Positions 25,275 through 33,999 of a DNA stretch of 64,000 nt are shown in pieces. Position numbers and translations under genes: made by a program. Position 1 is the stretch's first letter. Each line of letters starts with the position of its first letter. The notes beneath the pieces are model-generated. The model did not search any database. It had not been told where the DNA came from and saw only the letters and a program-made list of their open reading frames with translations. Source of the stretch: Stappia sp. 28M-7 (GTDB lineage: Bacteria > Pseudomonadota > Alphaproteobacteria > Rhizobiales > Stappiaceae); the NCBI RefSeq assembly GCF_014252955.1, contig NZ_JACMIA010000001.1, forward strand, positions 1,240,001-1,304,000, read 5' to 3'.

Positions 25275-27071
25275 CTAGAACTCCCGGACCATGTGACCCT
25301 CGCCGACCGGATACATGCGAGATGGCGGGCGAGCCCAGTCGAGGGCGCGCACCGGGCTCTTCAGCTCGTCGGTGAGCAGCCCGCCGCGCTGGCGCTTGTC
25401 GGCGGGATCGGGCACCGGAACCGCCTCGATGAGCTTCTTGGTGTAGGGGTGCTGCGGGTTGCGCAGCACCGCGTCGCGCGGGCCGATCTCGACGATCTCG
25501 CCGAGCAGCATGACGGCGATGCGGTGGCTGACCCGCTCGACCACGGCGATGTCGTGGCTGATGAAGAGATAGGCAAGGCCCAGCTCCCGCTGCAGGTCGA
25601 GCATCAGGTTGACCACCTGCGCCTTGATCGAGGCGTCCAGCGCGGAGACGGACTCGTCCGCCACGATCATCTTCGGCTCGAGCGCCAGACTGCGGGCGAT
25701 GCAGATGCGCTGGCGCTGGCCGCCGGAAAACTCGTGCGGGAAGCGCAGCGCGTGCTCCTCCTTCAGCCCGACGAGGCGCAGCAGCTCGTTGACCCGGTCG
25801 GGGATCGCCTCGTCGGCCATCAGCTTGTGCACGCGGATCGGTTCGGCAATGGCCGAGCCGACCGCCTGACGCGGGTTGAGCGAGCCGTAGGGATCCTGGA
25901 AGATCATCTGCAGCCGCTGGCGGGCAAGGCGCAGCTCGGAATGGCTCGCCGCCATCAGGTCCTTGCCCTCGAACAGGATCTCGCCGCCGGCCGGCTGCAC
26001 CAGCCGCAGGATCGAGCGGCCCGTTGTCGACTTGCCGCAGCCCGATTCCCCGACGAGCGCCAGCGTCTCGCCGGCGGCAAGCGTCAGCGACACGTCCTCG
26101 ACCGCATGGACATTGCCGACCGGCCGGTTGAGGAGCCCGCCGCGCACGGAAAACCGCGTCGTCAGGTTGCGCACCTCAAGCAGCGGCGCGCCGCGCATGT
26201 CCGGCTCGTTGTCGGGCTCGGGCCCCGCGCCCGTGTCGTCGAGCTTGGGAAAGCGGCGTGGCGTCCTGGTGTCGCCGAGCCCGCCGAGGCGGGGAACGGC
26301 GCCGAGCAGCATCTTGGTATAGGGATGCTCGGGCGCGGCGAACAGCCGGTCGACGGGCGCTTCCTCCACCTTGTCGCCGCGCAGCATGACGACGACCCGG
26401 TCGGAGATTTCCGCGACGACGCCCATGTCGTGGGTGATGAACATCACCGCCATGCCGATCTCGGTCTGCAGCTCGCGCACGAGCTGGAGGATCTGGGCCT
26501 GGATGGTGACGTCGAGGGCGGTGGTCGGCTCGTCGGCGATCAGGAGCTTGGGCTGGCAGGCGAGCGCCATGGCGATCATCGCCCGCTGGCGCATGCCGCC
26601 GGAGAAGGAGTGCGGATACTCGCCGATCCGCCGCTTCGCATCGGGAATGCGCACCAGATCGAACAGGCGCAGCACCTCGGTTTCGGCCTGGGCCTGGCTC
26701 ATGCCGCGGTGTCGGCGCAGCACCTCGGCGATCTGGAAGCCGATCTTCAGCACCGGGTTGAGGCTGGTCATCGGCTCCTGGAAGATCATGCCGATCTCGC
26801 CGCCGCGCACGTCGCGCATCGCCTCCTCGTCGAGCGTGAGAAGATCGCGCCCGGACAGGCGGACGGAGCCCTCGATGCGGCTGGTGCCTTCCTGCAGCAG
26901 CCGCATGATCGAGAGCGCGGTGACCGACTTGCCGGAGCCGGATTCGCCGACGATGGCGACGGTTTCGCCGGTGTCGATGGCGAAGTCGAGATTGCGCACC
27001 ACCGGCACCAGCGCACCGTCGACGCGGAAGGAGGTGGTGAGGCCTTCGACCTTGAGAACGGGCTCGGTCAT
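25275..27071 (-). CDS. Peptide/opine-type ABC transporter, two fused ATPase domains
   Basis: A 598-residue protein holding two complete ATPases. The first (about 5-265) has GESGSGKSV, MIFQEPMTSLNP, SFSGGMRQRAMIAMALA and LLIADEPTTALD. The second (about 310-560) has [38 protein letters not shown] and MIVADESVSALD, where S replaces P after the Walker B glutamate. Each is followed by an HPYTK oligopeptide-transporter C-terminal element. The arrangement equals DppD plus DppF in one chain, as in GsiA or YejF. The start at 27071 overlaps the permease stop. It powers the importer encoded upstream. Confidence 0.92.
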   Translation of the reverse strand: MTEPVLKVEGLTTSFRVDGALVPVVRNLDFAIDTGETVAIVGESGSGKSVTALSIMRLLQEGTSRIEGSVRLSGRDLLTLDEEAMRDVRGGEIGMIFQEPMTSLNPVLKIGFQIAEVLRRHRGMSQAQAETEVLRLFDLVRIPDAKRRIGEYPHSFSGGMRQRAMIAMALACQPKLLIADEPTTALDVTIQAQILQLVRELQTEIGMAVMFITHDMGVVAEISDRVVVMLRGDKVEEAPVDRLFAAPEHPYTKMLLGAVPRLGGLGDTRTPRRFPKLDDTGAGPEPDNEPDMRGAPLLEVRNLTTRFSVRGGLLNRPVGNVHAVEDVSLTLAAGETLALVGESGCGKSTTGRSILRLVQPAGGEILFEGKDLMAASHSELRLARQRLQMIFQDPYGSLNPRQAVGSAIAEPIRVHKLMADEAIPDRVNELLRLVGLKEEHALRFPHEFSGGQRQRICIARSLALEPKMIVADESVSALDASIKAQVVNLMLDLQRELGLAYLFISHDIAVVERVSHRIAVMLLGEIVEIGPRDAVLRNPQHPYTKKLIEAVPVPDPADKRQRGGLLTDELKSPVRALDWARPPSRMYPVGEGHMVREF

Positions 27072-27982
27072 TGTTCCCCCTTCAGTCGCGGGTCGACCGC
27101 ATCGCGCAGGCCGTCGCCCAGGAGGTTGAGAGAGAAGACGACGACGAGGATCGCCAGCGAGGGGAAGAGGGCCAGCCAGAAGCTGTCGAGAATGTTCTCG
27201 AAGCCCTCGCGGATCATGCCGCCCCAGGTTGCCGTCGGCGGATTGACGCCAAGGCCGATGAAGGCGAGCGAAGCCTCGACGCGGATGGCGGTGGCCAGCC
27301 ACAGCGAACCCATCACCAGCACTTCCGGCGCGATGTTCGGCAGGATGTGACGGAACATCAGCCGCATATGCGAGTAGCCGAGCGCATGGCCGGCCTCGAT
27401 GAACTCGCGGTTCTTGACCGCGATCGTCGGCGCCCGGGCAATCCGCGCAAACGGCGGGATCGCGGTGAGCGCGATGGCGATCACGAGGTTGCTGACCGAC
27501 GGGCCGAGCATGGCGACGACGATCAGGCCGAGGATCAGCGAGGGGAAGGCCAGCAGCACGTCCATCACCTGCATGGTGAGAAGGTCCGTGCGGCCGCCGA
27601 AATAGCCGGCGACCATGCCGATCAGCGTGCCGATGATCATCGCCGAGCCGATGGCGAGCAGGCCGATGGTCAGCGAGATGCGCGCGCCCCACAGGATGCG
27701 CGAGAGCGTGTCGCGGCCATAGTAGTCGGTGCCGAACCAGTGCGCTTCGGACGGCGGTTTGAGACGGAACAGGATGTTCTGCTGCAAGGGATCGTAAGGG
27801 GCGATCACCGGCGCCAGGATCGCCAGAAGGGCGACGATCAGGAACACGGCAAGGCCGACCCACGAGGTCTTGTTGGCGTTGAAGGCGTTGAACAGACCCG
27901 AAAGCACCGTCGCGATCGCGAGGCGGTAATAGGTCATGCGCGACGGGCGTTGGCCGGTCGCGGCGGTCGGCTGTGTCGTCAT
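27068..27982 (-). CDS. Peptide/opine-type ABC permease (DppC family)
   Basis: A 304-residue inner-membrane permease. The N-terminal helix is followed by LAPVIAPYDPLQQNILFRLK and HWFGTDYYGRDTLSRILWGA, a hallmark of DppC/OppC proteins. The coupling loop EFIEAGHALGYSHMRLMFRH and the C-terminal DPRLKGEQ are present. Both ends overlap neighbours by four bases. It pairs with the DppB-type permease. Confidence 0.92.
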   Translation of the reverse strand: MTTQPTAATGQRPSRMTYYRLAIATVLSGLFNAFNANKTSWVGLAVFLIVALLAILAPVIAPYDPLQQNILFRLKPPSEAHWFGTDYYGRDTLSRILWGARISLTIGLLAIGSAMIIGTLIGMVAGYFGGRTDLLTMQVMDVLLAFPSLILGLIVVAMLGPSVSNLVIAIALTAIPPFARIARAPTIAVKNREFIEAGHALGYSHMRLMFRHILPNIAPEVLVMGSLWLATAIRVEASLAFIGLGVNPPTATWGGMIREGFENILDSFWLALFPSLAILVVVFSLNLLGDGLRDAVDPRLKGEQ

Positions 27983-28920
27983 GAGTATTTGATCCTCGGG
28001 TCGATCAGGCCGTAGGTCAGGTCGGTGATCAGGTTCACCAGCACGACGATCAGCGTGTAGATGACCATCATGCCCTGCAGCATCGTGTAGTCGCGCTGGT
28101 TGAGCGCGCCGACGATCAGCTTGCCGAGACCGGGGCGGTTGAAGACGATCTCGGTCAGCACCGAATTGCCGATGAGGATGCCGAGATAGAGGCCGACGAC
28201 GGTCACCACCGGGATCAGGGCGTTGCGCAGGCAGTGCCGCCAGACGATGACCGCGAAGGCGAGGCCCTTGGCCCTGGCCGTGCGCACATAGTCCTGGTTC
28301 AGCACCTCCAGCATCGCCGAGCGGGTGACGCGGGTGATGTAGGCGGCCATGATCAGGCCGAGATTGATCGCCGGCAGGGCAAGGTCGCGCAGCCGGTCGG
28401 CGAGGCCGCTGCCCTGGCCCGAGCTGATCACCGGGAACCAGCGCAGGTGGATCGAGAAGAACAGGAGCAGCAGCACCGCCGAGACGAAGGCCGGGAAGGA
28501 AAGCCCCAGCAGCGAAGCGATGCGGGCGAGATAGTCCGGTAGCTTGTTGCGCCGCACTGCCGACCACACGCCGAAGGGCACGCCGACGACGATGCCGAGG
28601 ATCAGCGAGGCCACGGTGAGCTCGATGGTCGCTGGAAGGACCTTGAGGATTTCCTCGATCACGGGCCGGCCGGAAACCATGGAAACGCCCCAGTCGCCCA
28701 CCACGACGCCGCCGAGAAAGACGAAATACTGCTGGTAGAGCGGGACATCGAGGCCAAGGCGGATGCGCAGGGCCTCCAGCGCCGACTGGCTGGCCTGGTC
28801 GCCCAGGATTGCCAGCGCCGGATCGCCCGGCAGCACGCGGACGATGAAGAAGACGATGGTCAGCACGGCGAAAAGCGTGATCGCCGCGAAACCAAGCCGC
28901 TTGAGAACGAATGCGGTCAT
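27979..28920 (-). CDS. Peptide/opine-type ABC permease (DppB family)
   Basis: A 313-residue permease. The start FVLKRLGFAAITLFAVLTIV and RVLPGDPA are typical of DppB. The coupling loop is DYVRTARAKGLAFAVIVWRH, and the end YGLIDPRIKYS matches the family. The ATG at 28920 has GGAGG ten bases upstream; an upstream in-frame start is less likely. About 167 bases separate it from the binding-protein gene; this gap holds a strong hairpin. Confidence 0.92.
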   Translation of the reverse strand: MTAFVLKRLGFAAITLFAVLTIVFFIVRVLPGDPALAILGDQASQSALEALRIRLGLDVPLYQQYFVFLGGVVVGDWGVSMVSGRPVIEEILKVLPATIELTVASLILGIVVGVPFGVWSAVRRNKLPDYLARIASLLGLSFPAFVSAVLLLLFFSIHLRWFPVISSGQGSGLADRLRDLALPAINLGLIMAAYITRVTRSAMLEVLNQDYVRTARAKGLAFAVIVWRHCLRNALIPVVTVVGLYLGILIGNSVLTEIVFNRPGLGKLIVGALNQRDYTMLQGMMVIYTLIVVLVNLITDLTYGLIDPRIKYS

Positions 28921-28994
28921 GTAAGGCGAGCCTCCGTCGCCCACGGTCGGGATGCGCCTGCACGCACCCACCGTGGCGGATGAGATCGCTGCCC

Positions 28995-29023
28995 CCGCCG
29001 GGCACGCGCTGGGCGCCCGGCGG
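28995..29023 (-). promoter_or_regulatory. Intra-operon GC hairpin after the peptide-binding-protein gene
   Basis: CCGCCGGGC and GCCCGGCGG form a perfect 9-bp stem with an 11-base loop. It lies between the binding-protein stop and the DppB-type start, without a T-run. The position equals that of hairpins in three other transporter operons here. Confidence 0.65.
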
Positions 29024-29087
29024 AAGAAGCGTCGTCACTTGCCGGCAAGGCCGGTCAGGGCCCTCCGGTGCGGAGCTTACGCGCTTC

Positions 29088-30629
29088 TCACTGCGAGAAG
29101 GACGCGGCTTCGGTGACGGGCGGGCTGAGGTTCAGCGAACCCTTCACATCGACGCCGAGGTCGAGCGTGTCCTTCCAGGCCCACAGCTGCATGCTCTGCA
29201 CGATCGGCACGGCGCAGACTTCCGCCATGATCTTGCGCTGGGCCTCGGCCCAGTACTCGAGCTGCTTCTGCTTGTCGCCTTCCACGCGCGCGGCCTCGAT
29301 CTCCGCATCGGCAACCGCGCAATGGGAGAAGTTGGTGATGGCCGTCGGCGTGCCGACGATCGACGGGGAGTAGAAGAACTGCGTCAGGTAGACGTCCGCG
29401 ACGGGGAAGCGGGCGGCCGCGTAATGCGTCACCTGGCTCATGTCCTTGCGGATCTGCTCGTGGAACGTCGCGTGCTCGACGGTCTCGATCTCAAGGTTGA
29501 TGTTCGCCTCGCGCAGCAGGGCCTGGATCGCCTCCATGGTGGTCAGCATGCCCGGCAGCGTGGTGTGGATCGCCTTGATCGTCACGCCGTCCGGATGGCC
29601 GGCCTCGGCGAGCAGGGCCTTGGCCTTCTCGACCGAATACTCGTAGGTCGGCACGTCGGCGGTGTAGCCCAGATGCCCCTCGGGCACCGGCGAGATCGCC
29701 GCGAGCGTGACGTCCGGGCCCTTGAACTGGACCATGGCGTCGCGGCTGATCGCATGGGCGACGGCCTTGCGCACGCGCAGATCGTCGAGCGGCGGCATCG
29801 TCATGTTGAGGTGGATGACCGACATCTCACCCGGCGTCATCACCGAGACGACCGTGCCCGGCACCTGCTTGATGCGCTCGACCCAGGTCTGTTCCTGCTT
29901 GCCGTAGATCATGTCGACCTCGCCGGACTGGAAGGCCAGGTCACGCGAGGAGTCGGACGGGATGTAACGGTAGTAGATTTCCTTGATCTTCGGCTCGCCG
30001 CGGAAATATTCCGGGTTGGCGACCAGCTTCACATATTGCTGCGGCTGGTATTCGGCGAACATGAAGGGGCCGGTGCCCACGGGAGTGCGCTGATAGTTCT
30101 CGCCGAGCGCCTCGACCGCGTCCTTACATACGATGTTGCCGCCATGATACGGCACCAGCAGGCCGAGCAGGCTCGGGATCTTGTTCTTGAGCTTGATGGT
30201 GACTTCCATCGGGCCGGTCGCCTCGACGCTGTCGAAGGCGGTGTAGTCCTTGGCAAAGGCGGAGATGTCCGTATTGGCCGAGCGCTTCAGCGAGTAGACC
30301 ACGTCCTCCGCGTCGATCTTGCCGTAGTCGCCGTGGCACTCCACGTCGTCGCGCAGGGAGAAGACCCAGGTCAGGCCGTCCTCGGAGGTGGTCCAGCTGC
30401 TGGCGATGTCCGGCTCGATGAATTCCGGGCTCGCCTCGCCCGGCTTGATCCGCACCAGACCGTTGAACATCCAGTGAAGGAGGCCCTTGTCGGGGGTGGA
30501 GGTCGCCACATGCGGGTCGAGCTTGCCCGCATCCGCGCTCGCCATACCCACATTCAGGGTCGTTCCGGCGGCATAGGCCTGTCCTGTCGCCAGCAAGGCT
30601 GCAAGTGCAATTCCCAGTCCGGTTTTCAT
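29088..30629 (-). CDS. ABC transporter substrate-binding protein (peptide/opine/nickel family 5)
   Basis: A 513-residue periplasmic binding protein with a signal peptide ending near AYAAG. The mature start TTLNVGMASADAGKLDPHVA and motifs LRDDVECHGDYGKIDAEDVV, GTGPFMFAEYQ and LRVRKAVAHAISRDA are those of SBP family 5 (DppA/OppA). Two unusual features are a third-domain cysteine (FSHCAVADAE) and the absence of heme- or nickel-specific motifs. GAGGACAGGACC precedes the ATG. The downstream permeases and upstream flavoenzymes suggest that it binds an N-substituted amino acid or opine rather than a general peptide. Confidence 0.92.
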   Translation of the reverse strand: MKTGLGIALAALLATGQAYAAGTTLNVGMASADAGKLDPHVATSTPDKGLLHWMFNGLVRIKPGEASPEFIEPDIASSWTTSEDGLTWVFSLRDDVECHGDYGKIDAEDVVYSLKRSANTDISAFAKDYTAFDSVEATGPMEVTIKLKNKIPSLLGLLVPYHGGNIVCKDAVEALGENYQRTPVGTGPFMFAEYQPQQYVKLVANPEYFRGEPKIKEIYYRYIPSDSSRDLAFQSGEVDMIYGKQEQTWVERIKQVPGTVVSVMTPGEMSVIHLNMTMPPLDDLRVRKAVAHAISRDAMVQFKGPDVTLAAISPVPEGHLGYTADVPTYEYSVEKAKALLAEAGHPDGVTIKAIHTTLPGMLTTMEAIQALLREANINLEIETVEHATFHEQIRKDMSQVTHYAAARFPVADVYLTQFFYSPSIVGTPTAITNFSHCAVADAEIEAARVEGDKQKQLEYWAEAQRKIMAEVCAVPIVQSMQLWAWKDTLDLGVDVKGSLNLSPPVTEAASFSQ

Positions 30630-30703
30630 GGTCCTGTCCTCTGGTCGATGTTTTGTTTTGTATTTTTTTGTCTATGGGGCCCTTTTTACGGTCACGCTGC
30701 TCC

Positions 30704-31417
30704 TCACAGCGTGTCTTCAAGCCGGCAGTTTACCAGCATTTCCGCCATGGCTGCCGTGTTCGGCAGGGCCAGCGCCAGGGCGGTGATCTCGGCGAAATCG
30801 TCGGGGTGGATCATCTCCTCCCGGGAGATCTTGGTGACCCCGTCGGTGAGGTCGGTCGCGACGAAGCTCGGGCAGACGGCGGTGGCGCGTACGCCATGAT
30901 CCCAGCCGATGCGGCGGGTGCCGTGGGTCAGCGCCATGAGGGCGTGCTTGGTCATGTTATAGGCAATGTTCTCATTGCGCACGCGTTTGCCCGAGAGCGA
31001 GGCGACATTGATCACCCGGCCGCTGCCGGCGGCCTTCAGATGCGGCAGGCAGGCCCGCGTCAGGAACAGCGGCCCCTTGACGTTGATCGTCCACAGCGCG
31101 TCGAGGTCCTCCTCCTCGCCGCTCTCGATGGAGAAGGTGTTGGAGGTGCCGGCATTGTTGACCAGCCCGTCGAGGCGGCCGAAGCGGGCAAGCGTCGCCG
31201 CCAGCCACGCGCCATGGGTCGTGCGGTCGGCGGCATCGTAACGGGCGCACAGGAACCGGTCGCCCGGCGCATCCGCCAAGAGCTCGGCGAGCGCATCCGG
31301 GTTCCGCGCGCCGGCGCTGACGCTGTAGCCCTTGTCGAGCAGCTTGCGGGTGATCGCCAGCCCGATGCCCCGGCTGGCGCCGGACACCATGACCACGCGG
31401 CCTTCGGGATTGAGCAT
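30704..31417 (-). CDS. Short-chain dehydrogenase/reductase (SDR)
   Basis: A 237-residue classical SDR. The nucleotide motif is VVMVSGASRGIGLAITRKLL (TGxxxGxG with S for T), the structural NNAGTSN motif is present and the active site is Y in NIAYNMTKHALM with K four residues later. The substrate serine lies in NVASLSGK. It is probably NAD(P)-dependent and acts on a carbonyl or alcohol released from the imported compound. It lies 74 bases before the binding-protein gene and 13 bases after the first flavoenzyme gene. Confidence 0.9.
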   Translation of the reverse strand: MLNPEGRVVMVSGASRGIGLAITRKLLDKGYSVSAGARNPDALAELLADAPGDRFLCARYDAADRTTHGAWLAATLARFGRLDGLVNNAGTSNTFSIESGEEEDLDALWTINVKGPLFLTRACLPHLKAAGSGRVINVASLSGKRVRNENIAYNMTKHALMALTHGTRRIGWDHGVRATAVCPSFVATDLTDGVTKISREEMIHPDDFAEITALALALPNTAAMAEMLVNCRLEDTL

Positions 31418-31430
31418 GGGCTTGTCTCCT

Positions 31431-32609
31431 CTATCCGTGCAGGGTCAGCGGCGCATCGGGGCCGGTTTGTGCGGCAAAGCGGCCGTAGCGGAAGGCGGAC
31501 ACATCGTGGCCGGGCTCCCGCCCGAGCGCGATGCGGCCGGCGATGGGGCCCGTGATCGGGCCGATGCCGAAGCCGTGGCCGGAAAAGCCCGCCGCCACGA
31601 CCGCATTGTCGAGGCCGGGCAGCCGGTCGATCACCGGGAGCGCATCCGGCGTCAGGTCGAGCGCGCCGGCCCAGCACTCGGCCAGTTCGACCTCGGCAAA
31701 GCCCGGCAGCACCTCGGCGACCTTGGCGATGGTCTCGCCAAGGGCCCGCATGCGCGGGCGGATGGTGGGGCGCCCGCCGGTCTCGACGATCTCGCCGGCC
31801 CACTCCTCCATGCCGCTGGTGACGCGCATGCGCCCGTCGTTCTCCTGGCGCGCGGCCATGTTGGCATTGGCGACGCCGAGCACGGGGGTGAGCAGGGGCG
31901 GGCAGGGCACGCTGCGCAGCACCGTGACCATCGGCCGGCGCAGCGGAATGCCGTGGCCGAGCGGGGCGAGCAGCTCGTTGACAAGGAAACCGGCGGCGAT
32001 CAGCACCGTGCCGGGGCTGAGGGTGCGGCGGTCGGTGACGACGCGCACGATGCGCCCGCCCTCCGCCTCCAGCCGCAAGACCCGCTCGCCGAAGGAAAGG
32101 CGCGCACCGAGGCTCTCGGCACGGGTCGCATAGGCGGTGACGGTCGCAAGCGGGTCGGCATGGCCGTCGGAGGGACAGAACGAGGCGGCAAGCACCCGGT
32201 CCGATAGGGTCGGGGCGATCTCGCGCACGCTGGTGAGGTCCGGCAGGAAGGAAAGCTGCAGGCCGGCCCGGGTCTGGTCCTCGACGAGGGCGCGGATCGT
32301 GGCGACTTCCGCATCCGTGCGGGCAAGGCGCAGGTTGCCGGAGCGGCGGTAGCCGGTCGGCGCGCCGAGGTCTTCGTGAAGATCCTGCCAGAGTTCGACG
32401 GCGGCGAGTGCCAGCGGCAGCTCCGCCGGATGGCGGCCCGACTGGCGCACGCCCGCAAGCGTCCAGCCCGAGGCCATGGCGGCCGGGCCGTAGGCGTCGA
32501 TGACCTCCACACTCCCGCCCGCCCTGGCGATTTCGAGCGCTGCCGAGGTGCCGGTGATACCGGCGCCGATGACGAGCACGTCGGGCGTGGCGAGGGCGGG
32601 ATGGTTCAT
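31431..32609 (-). CDS. FAD-dependent oxidoreductase, DAO family (first of two)
   Basis: A 392-residue flavoenzyme of the D-amino-acid/glycine oxidase fold. The FAD motif is VLVIGAGITGTSAALEIARA with the ribose acid in VEVIDAYG. The middle holds SGRHPAELPLALAAVELWQ, and the end has VVAAGFSGHGFGIGPITG, the second FAD-contacting motif. The start overlaps the stop of the next flavoenzyme gene by four bases, so the two are made in fixed ratio. It is likely to oxidise the C-N bond of a secondary amine. Both proteins share the GHGFGIGP ending, so they may form a heteromer. Confidence 0.9.
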   Translation of the reverse strand: MNHPALATPDVLVIGAGITGTSAALEIARAGGSVEVIDAYGPAAMASGWTLAGVRQSGRHPAELPLALAAVELWQDLHEDLGAPTGYRRSGNLRLARTDAEVATIRALVEDQTRAGLQLSFLPDLTSVREIAPTLSDRVLAASFCPSDGHADPLATVTAYATRAESLGARLSFGERVLRLEAEGGRIVRVVTDRRTLSPGTVLIAAGFLVNELLAPLGHGIPLRRPMVTVLRSVPCPPLLTPVLGVANANMAARQENDGRMRVTSGMEEWAGEIVETGGRPTIRPRMRALGETIAKVAEVLPGFAEVELAECWAGALDLTPDALPVIDRLPGLDNAVVAAGFSGHGFGIGPITGPIAGRIALGREPGHDVSAFRYGRFAAQTGPDAPLTLHG

Positions 32610-33907
32610 GCGGCCGCCTTCGATTTTCTGCCGAAACGGGTGTAGGCGAAGGGCTTCATGTCGACCAGCGGCGTGTCGCCCTCGATCTGCTGGACCACCA
32701 GGCGGGCAACGCCGGGGCCGATGCCGAAGCCGTGGCCGGAGAGGCCCGTGGCGACGACGAGGCCCGACCAGCCGGCGGGCTCGTCGACGACGGGAATCTC
32801 GTCGGGCATGACGTCGATCAACCCGCCCCAGCTATGGGCGATCTCGACGCCGTCGAGGCGCGGATGCAGCGCCTTGGCGCCGGCCAGCACATCGGCGAGA
32901 AGACGCGGATCGGGCACCGGATCCATCACCCGCACCTGTTCGAACGGGGTAACCTCGTCGGCCTGCCAGCGATGGCGGCCGAGCGGGCCGAAGAAATCGC
33001 CGCTGAGACGGATCTTCATCATCTGCCAGCGGTCGGCCAGCACGGGCAGGAAGTCGAGGAAATGACGGAAGGCGGCCGGCACCAGCTGGAACTCCGCCGC
33101 GCCCGAGCGGGCGATGGTGTAGCCGCCGTCGGCGCGCCGGCGCAGCGAGGCTTTCGTGGCGCCGACGGCGCCGGCGATGACCTCGGGACCGGGCGTCGTG
33201 CGCAGGACCGAGGACTTCACCGCCAGCTGCGGCAGCGACAGGCCGAGATTTTCCAGGAAGGTGCGCGACCACACGCCGCCTGCCAGAACCACGCTCTGGC
33301 AGGCGATCTCGCCATGTTCGGTGACGACGGAGCGGACCTTGCCGCCGGCGCGCTCGATGGAGCGGACGGCGCAGCCCTCGATGATCGTGGCGCCGAGACG
33401 CGCTGCGTAGCGCGCCATCGCCGGAACGGCGAGGGACGGCTCGGCGGTGGCATCTGACGGGGTGTGCAGGGCGCCGGCGAACTGTCGGTCGTTGCGCTTG
33501 AGCAGGTCGTCCGTCTCCTGCGGGCTGAGGAGAACGGAACCGTGGTTGAAACCGGCATTGTCGCGCAGCCAGGTCTGGTGCTTCTCCAGCTCCTTCTCGT
33601 TGGCCGCGAGATAGGTGGTGCCGCGAATGCCGTAGCCGATGTCCTCGCCAAGGCGCGGAGCGAGGTCGCGCCACATGCCGGCGCTCTCGATCATCAGCTG
33701 GAGTTCGCGGTTGTCGCGGCCGGCCTTGCGGATCCAGCCCCAGTTGCGCGAGGACTGTTCGCCGGCGATGCGGCCCTTCTCGCACAGGACGACGGGAATG
33801 CCCTTTTCGGCGAGGAAGAGGGCGGTACAGACACCGACGATGCCTCCGCCGATGACCACGACCTGCGTGCTTGCCGGAACCTGCCGGTGATCGTCTGCCG
33901 CGCTCAC
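32606..33907 (-). CDS. FAD-binding oxidoreductase, DAO family (second of two)
   Basis: A 433-residue flavoenzyme. The FAD motif VVVIGGGIVGVCTALFLAEK lies at about residue 15, the ribose acid in VVLCEKG, and the segment EQSSRNWGWIRKAGRD is typical of a rhizobial group of amine oxidoreductases. The C-terminus has VVATGLSGHGFGIGPGVARL. It starts at GTG 33907 with GGAGGGG upstream and leads the seven-gene operon. A divergent LysR gene is only 92 bases away. Substrates cannot be read from sequence; an opine or D-amino acid is a reasonable guess. Confidence 0.9.
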   Translation of the reverse strand: MSAADDHRQVPASTQVVVIGGGIVGVCTALFLAEKGIPVVLCEKGRIAGEQSSRNWGWIRKAGRDNRELQLMIESAGMWRDLAPRLGEDIGYGIRGTTYLAANEKELEKHQTWLRDNAGFNHGSVLLSPQETDDLLKRNDRQFAGALHTPSDATAEPSLAVPAMARYAARLGATIIEGCAVRSIERAGGKVRSVVTEHGEIACQSVVLAGGVWSRTFLENLGLSLPQLAVKSSVLRTTPGPEVIAGAVGATKASLRRRADGGYTIARSGAAEFQLVPAAFRHFLDFLPVLADRWQMMKIRLSGDFFGPLGRHRWQADEVTPFEQVRVMDPVPDPRLLADVLAGAKALHPRLDGVEIAHSWGGLIDVMPDEIPVVDEPAGWSGLVVATGLSGHGFGIGPGVARLVVQQIEGDTPLVDMKPFAYTRFGRKSKAAA

Positions 33908-33953
33908 GTCGCCCCTCCAGACTGTCTGCTGTTGTCAGAGTGCGAAGGTGCCG

Positions 33954-33970
33954 GGTATAAGGCAAATACC
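33954..33970. promoter_or_regulatory. Candidate LysR-type binding site between the flavoenzyme operon and lysR
   Basis: GGTATAAGGCAAATACC is a dyad with 5-bp arms GGTAT and ATACC and contains the T-N11-A pattern expected for LysR proteins. It lies mid-way in the divergent gap, 30 bases before the lysR start, where an activator controlling both directions would be expected. Binding is inferred. Confidence 0.55.
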
Positions 33971-33999
33971 GTTTCCTTCCACGAATATGCGGAAATGTT

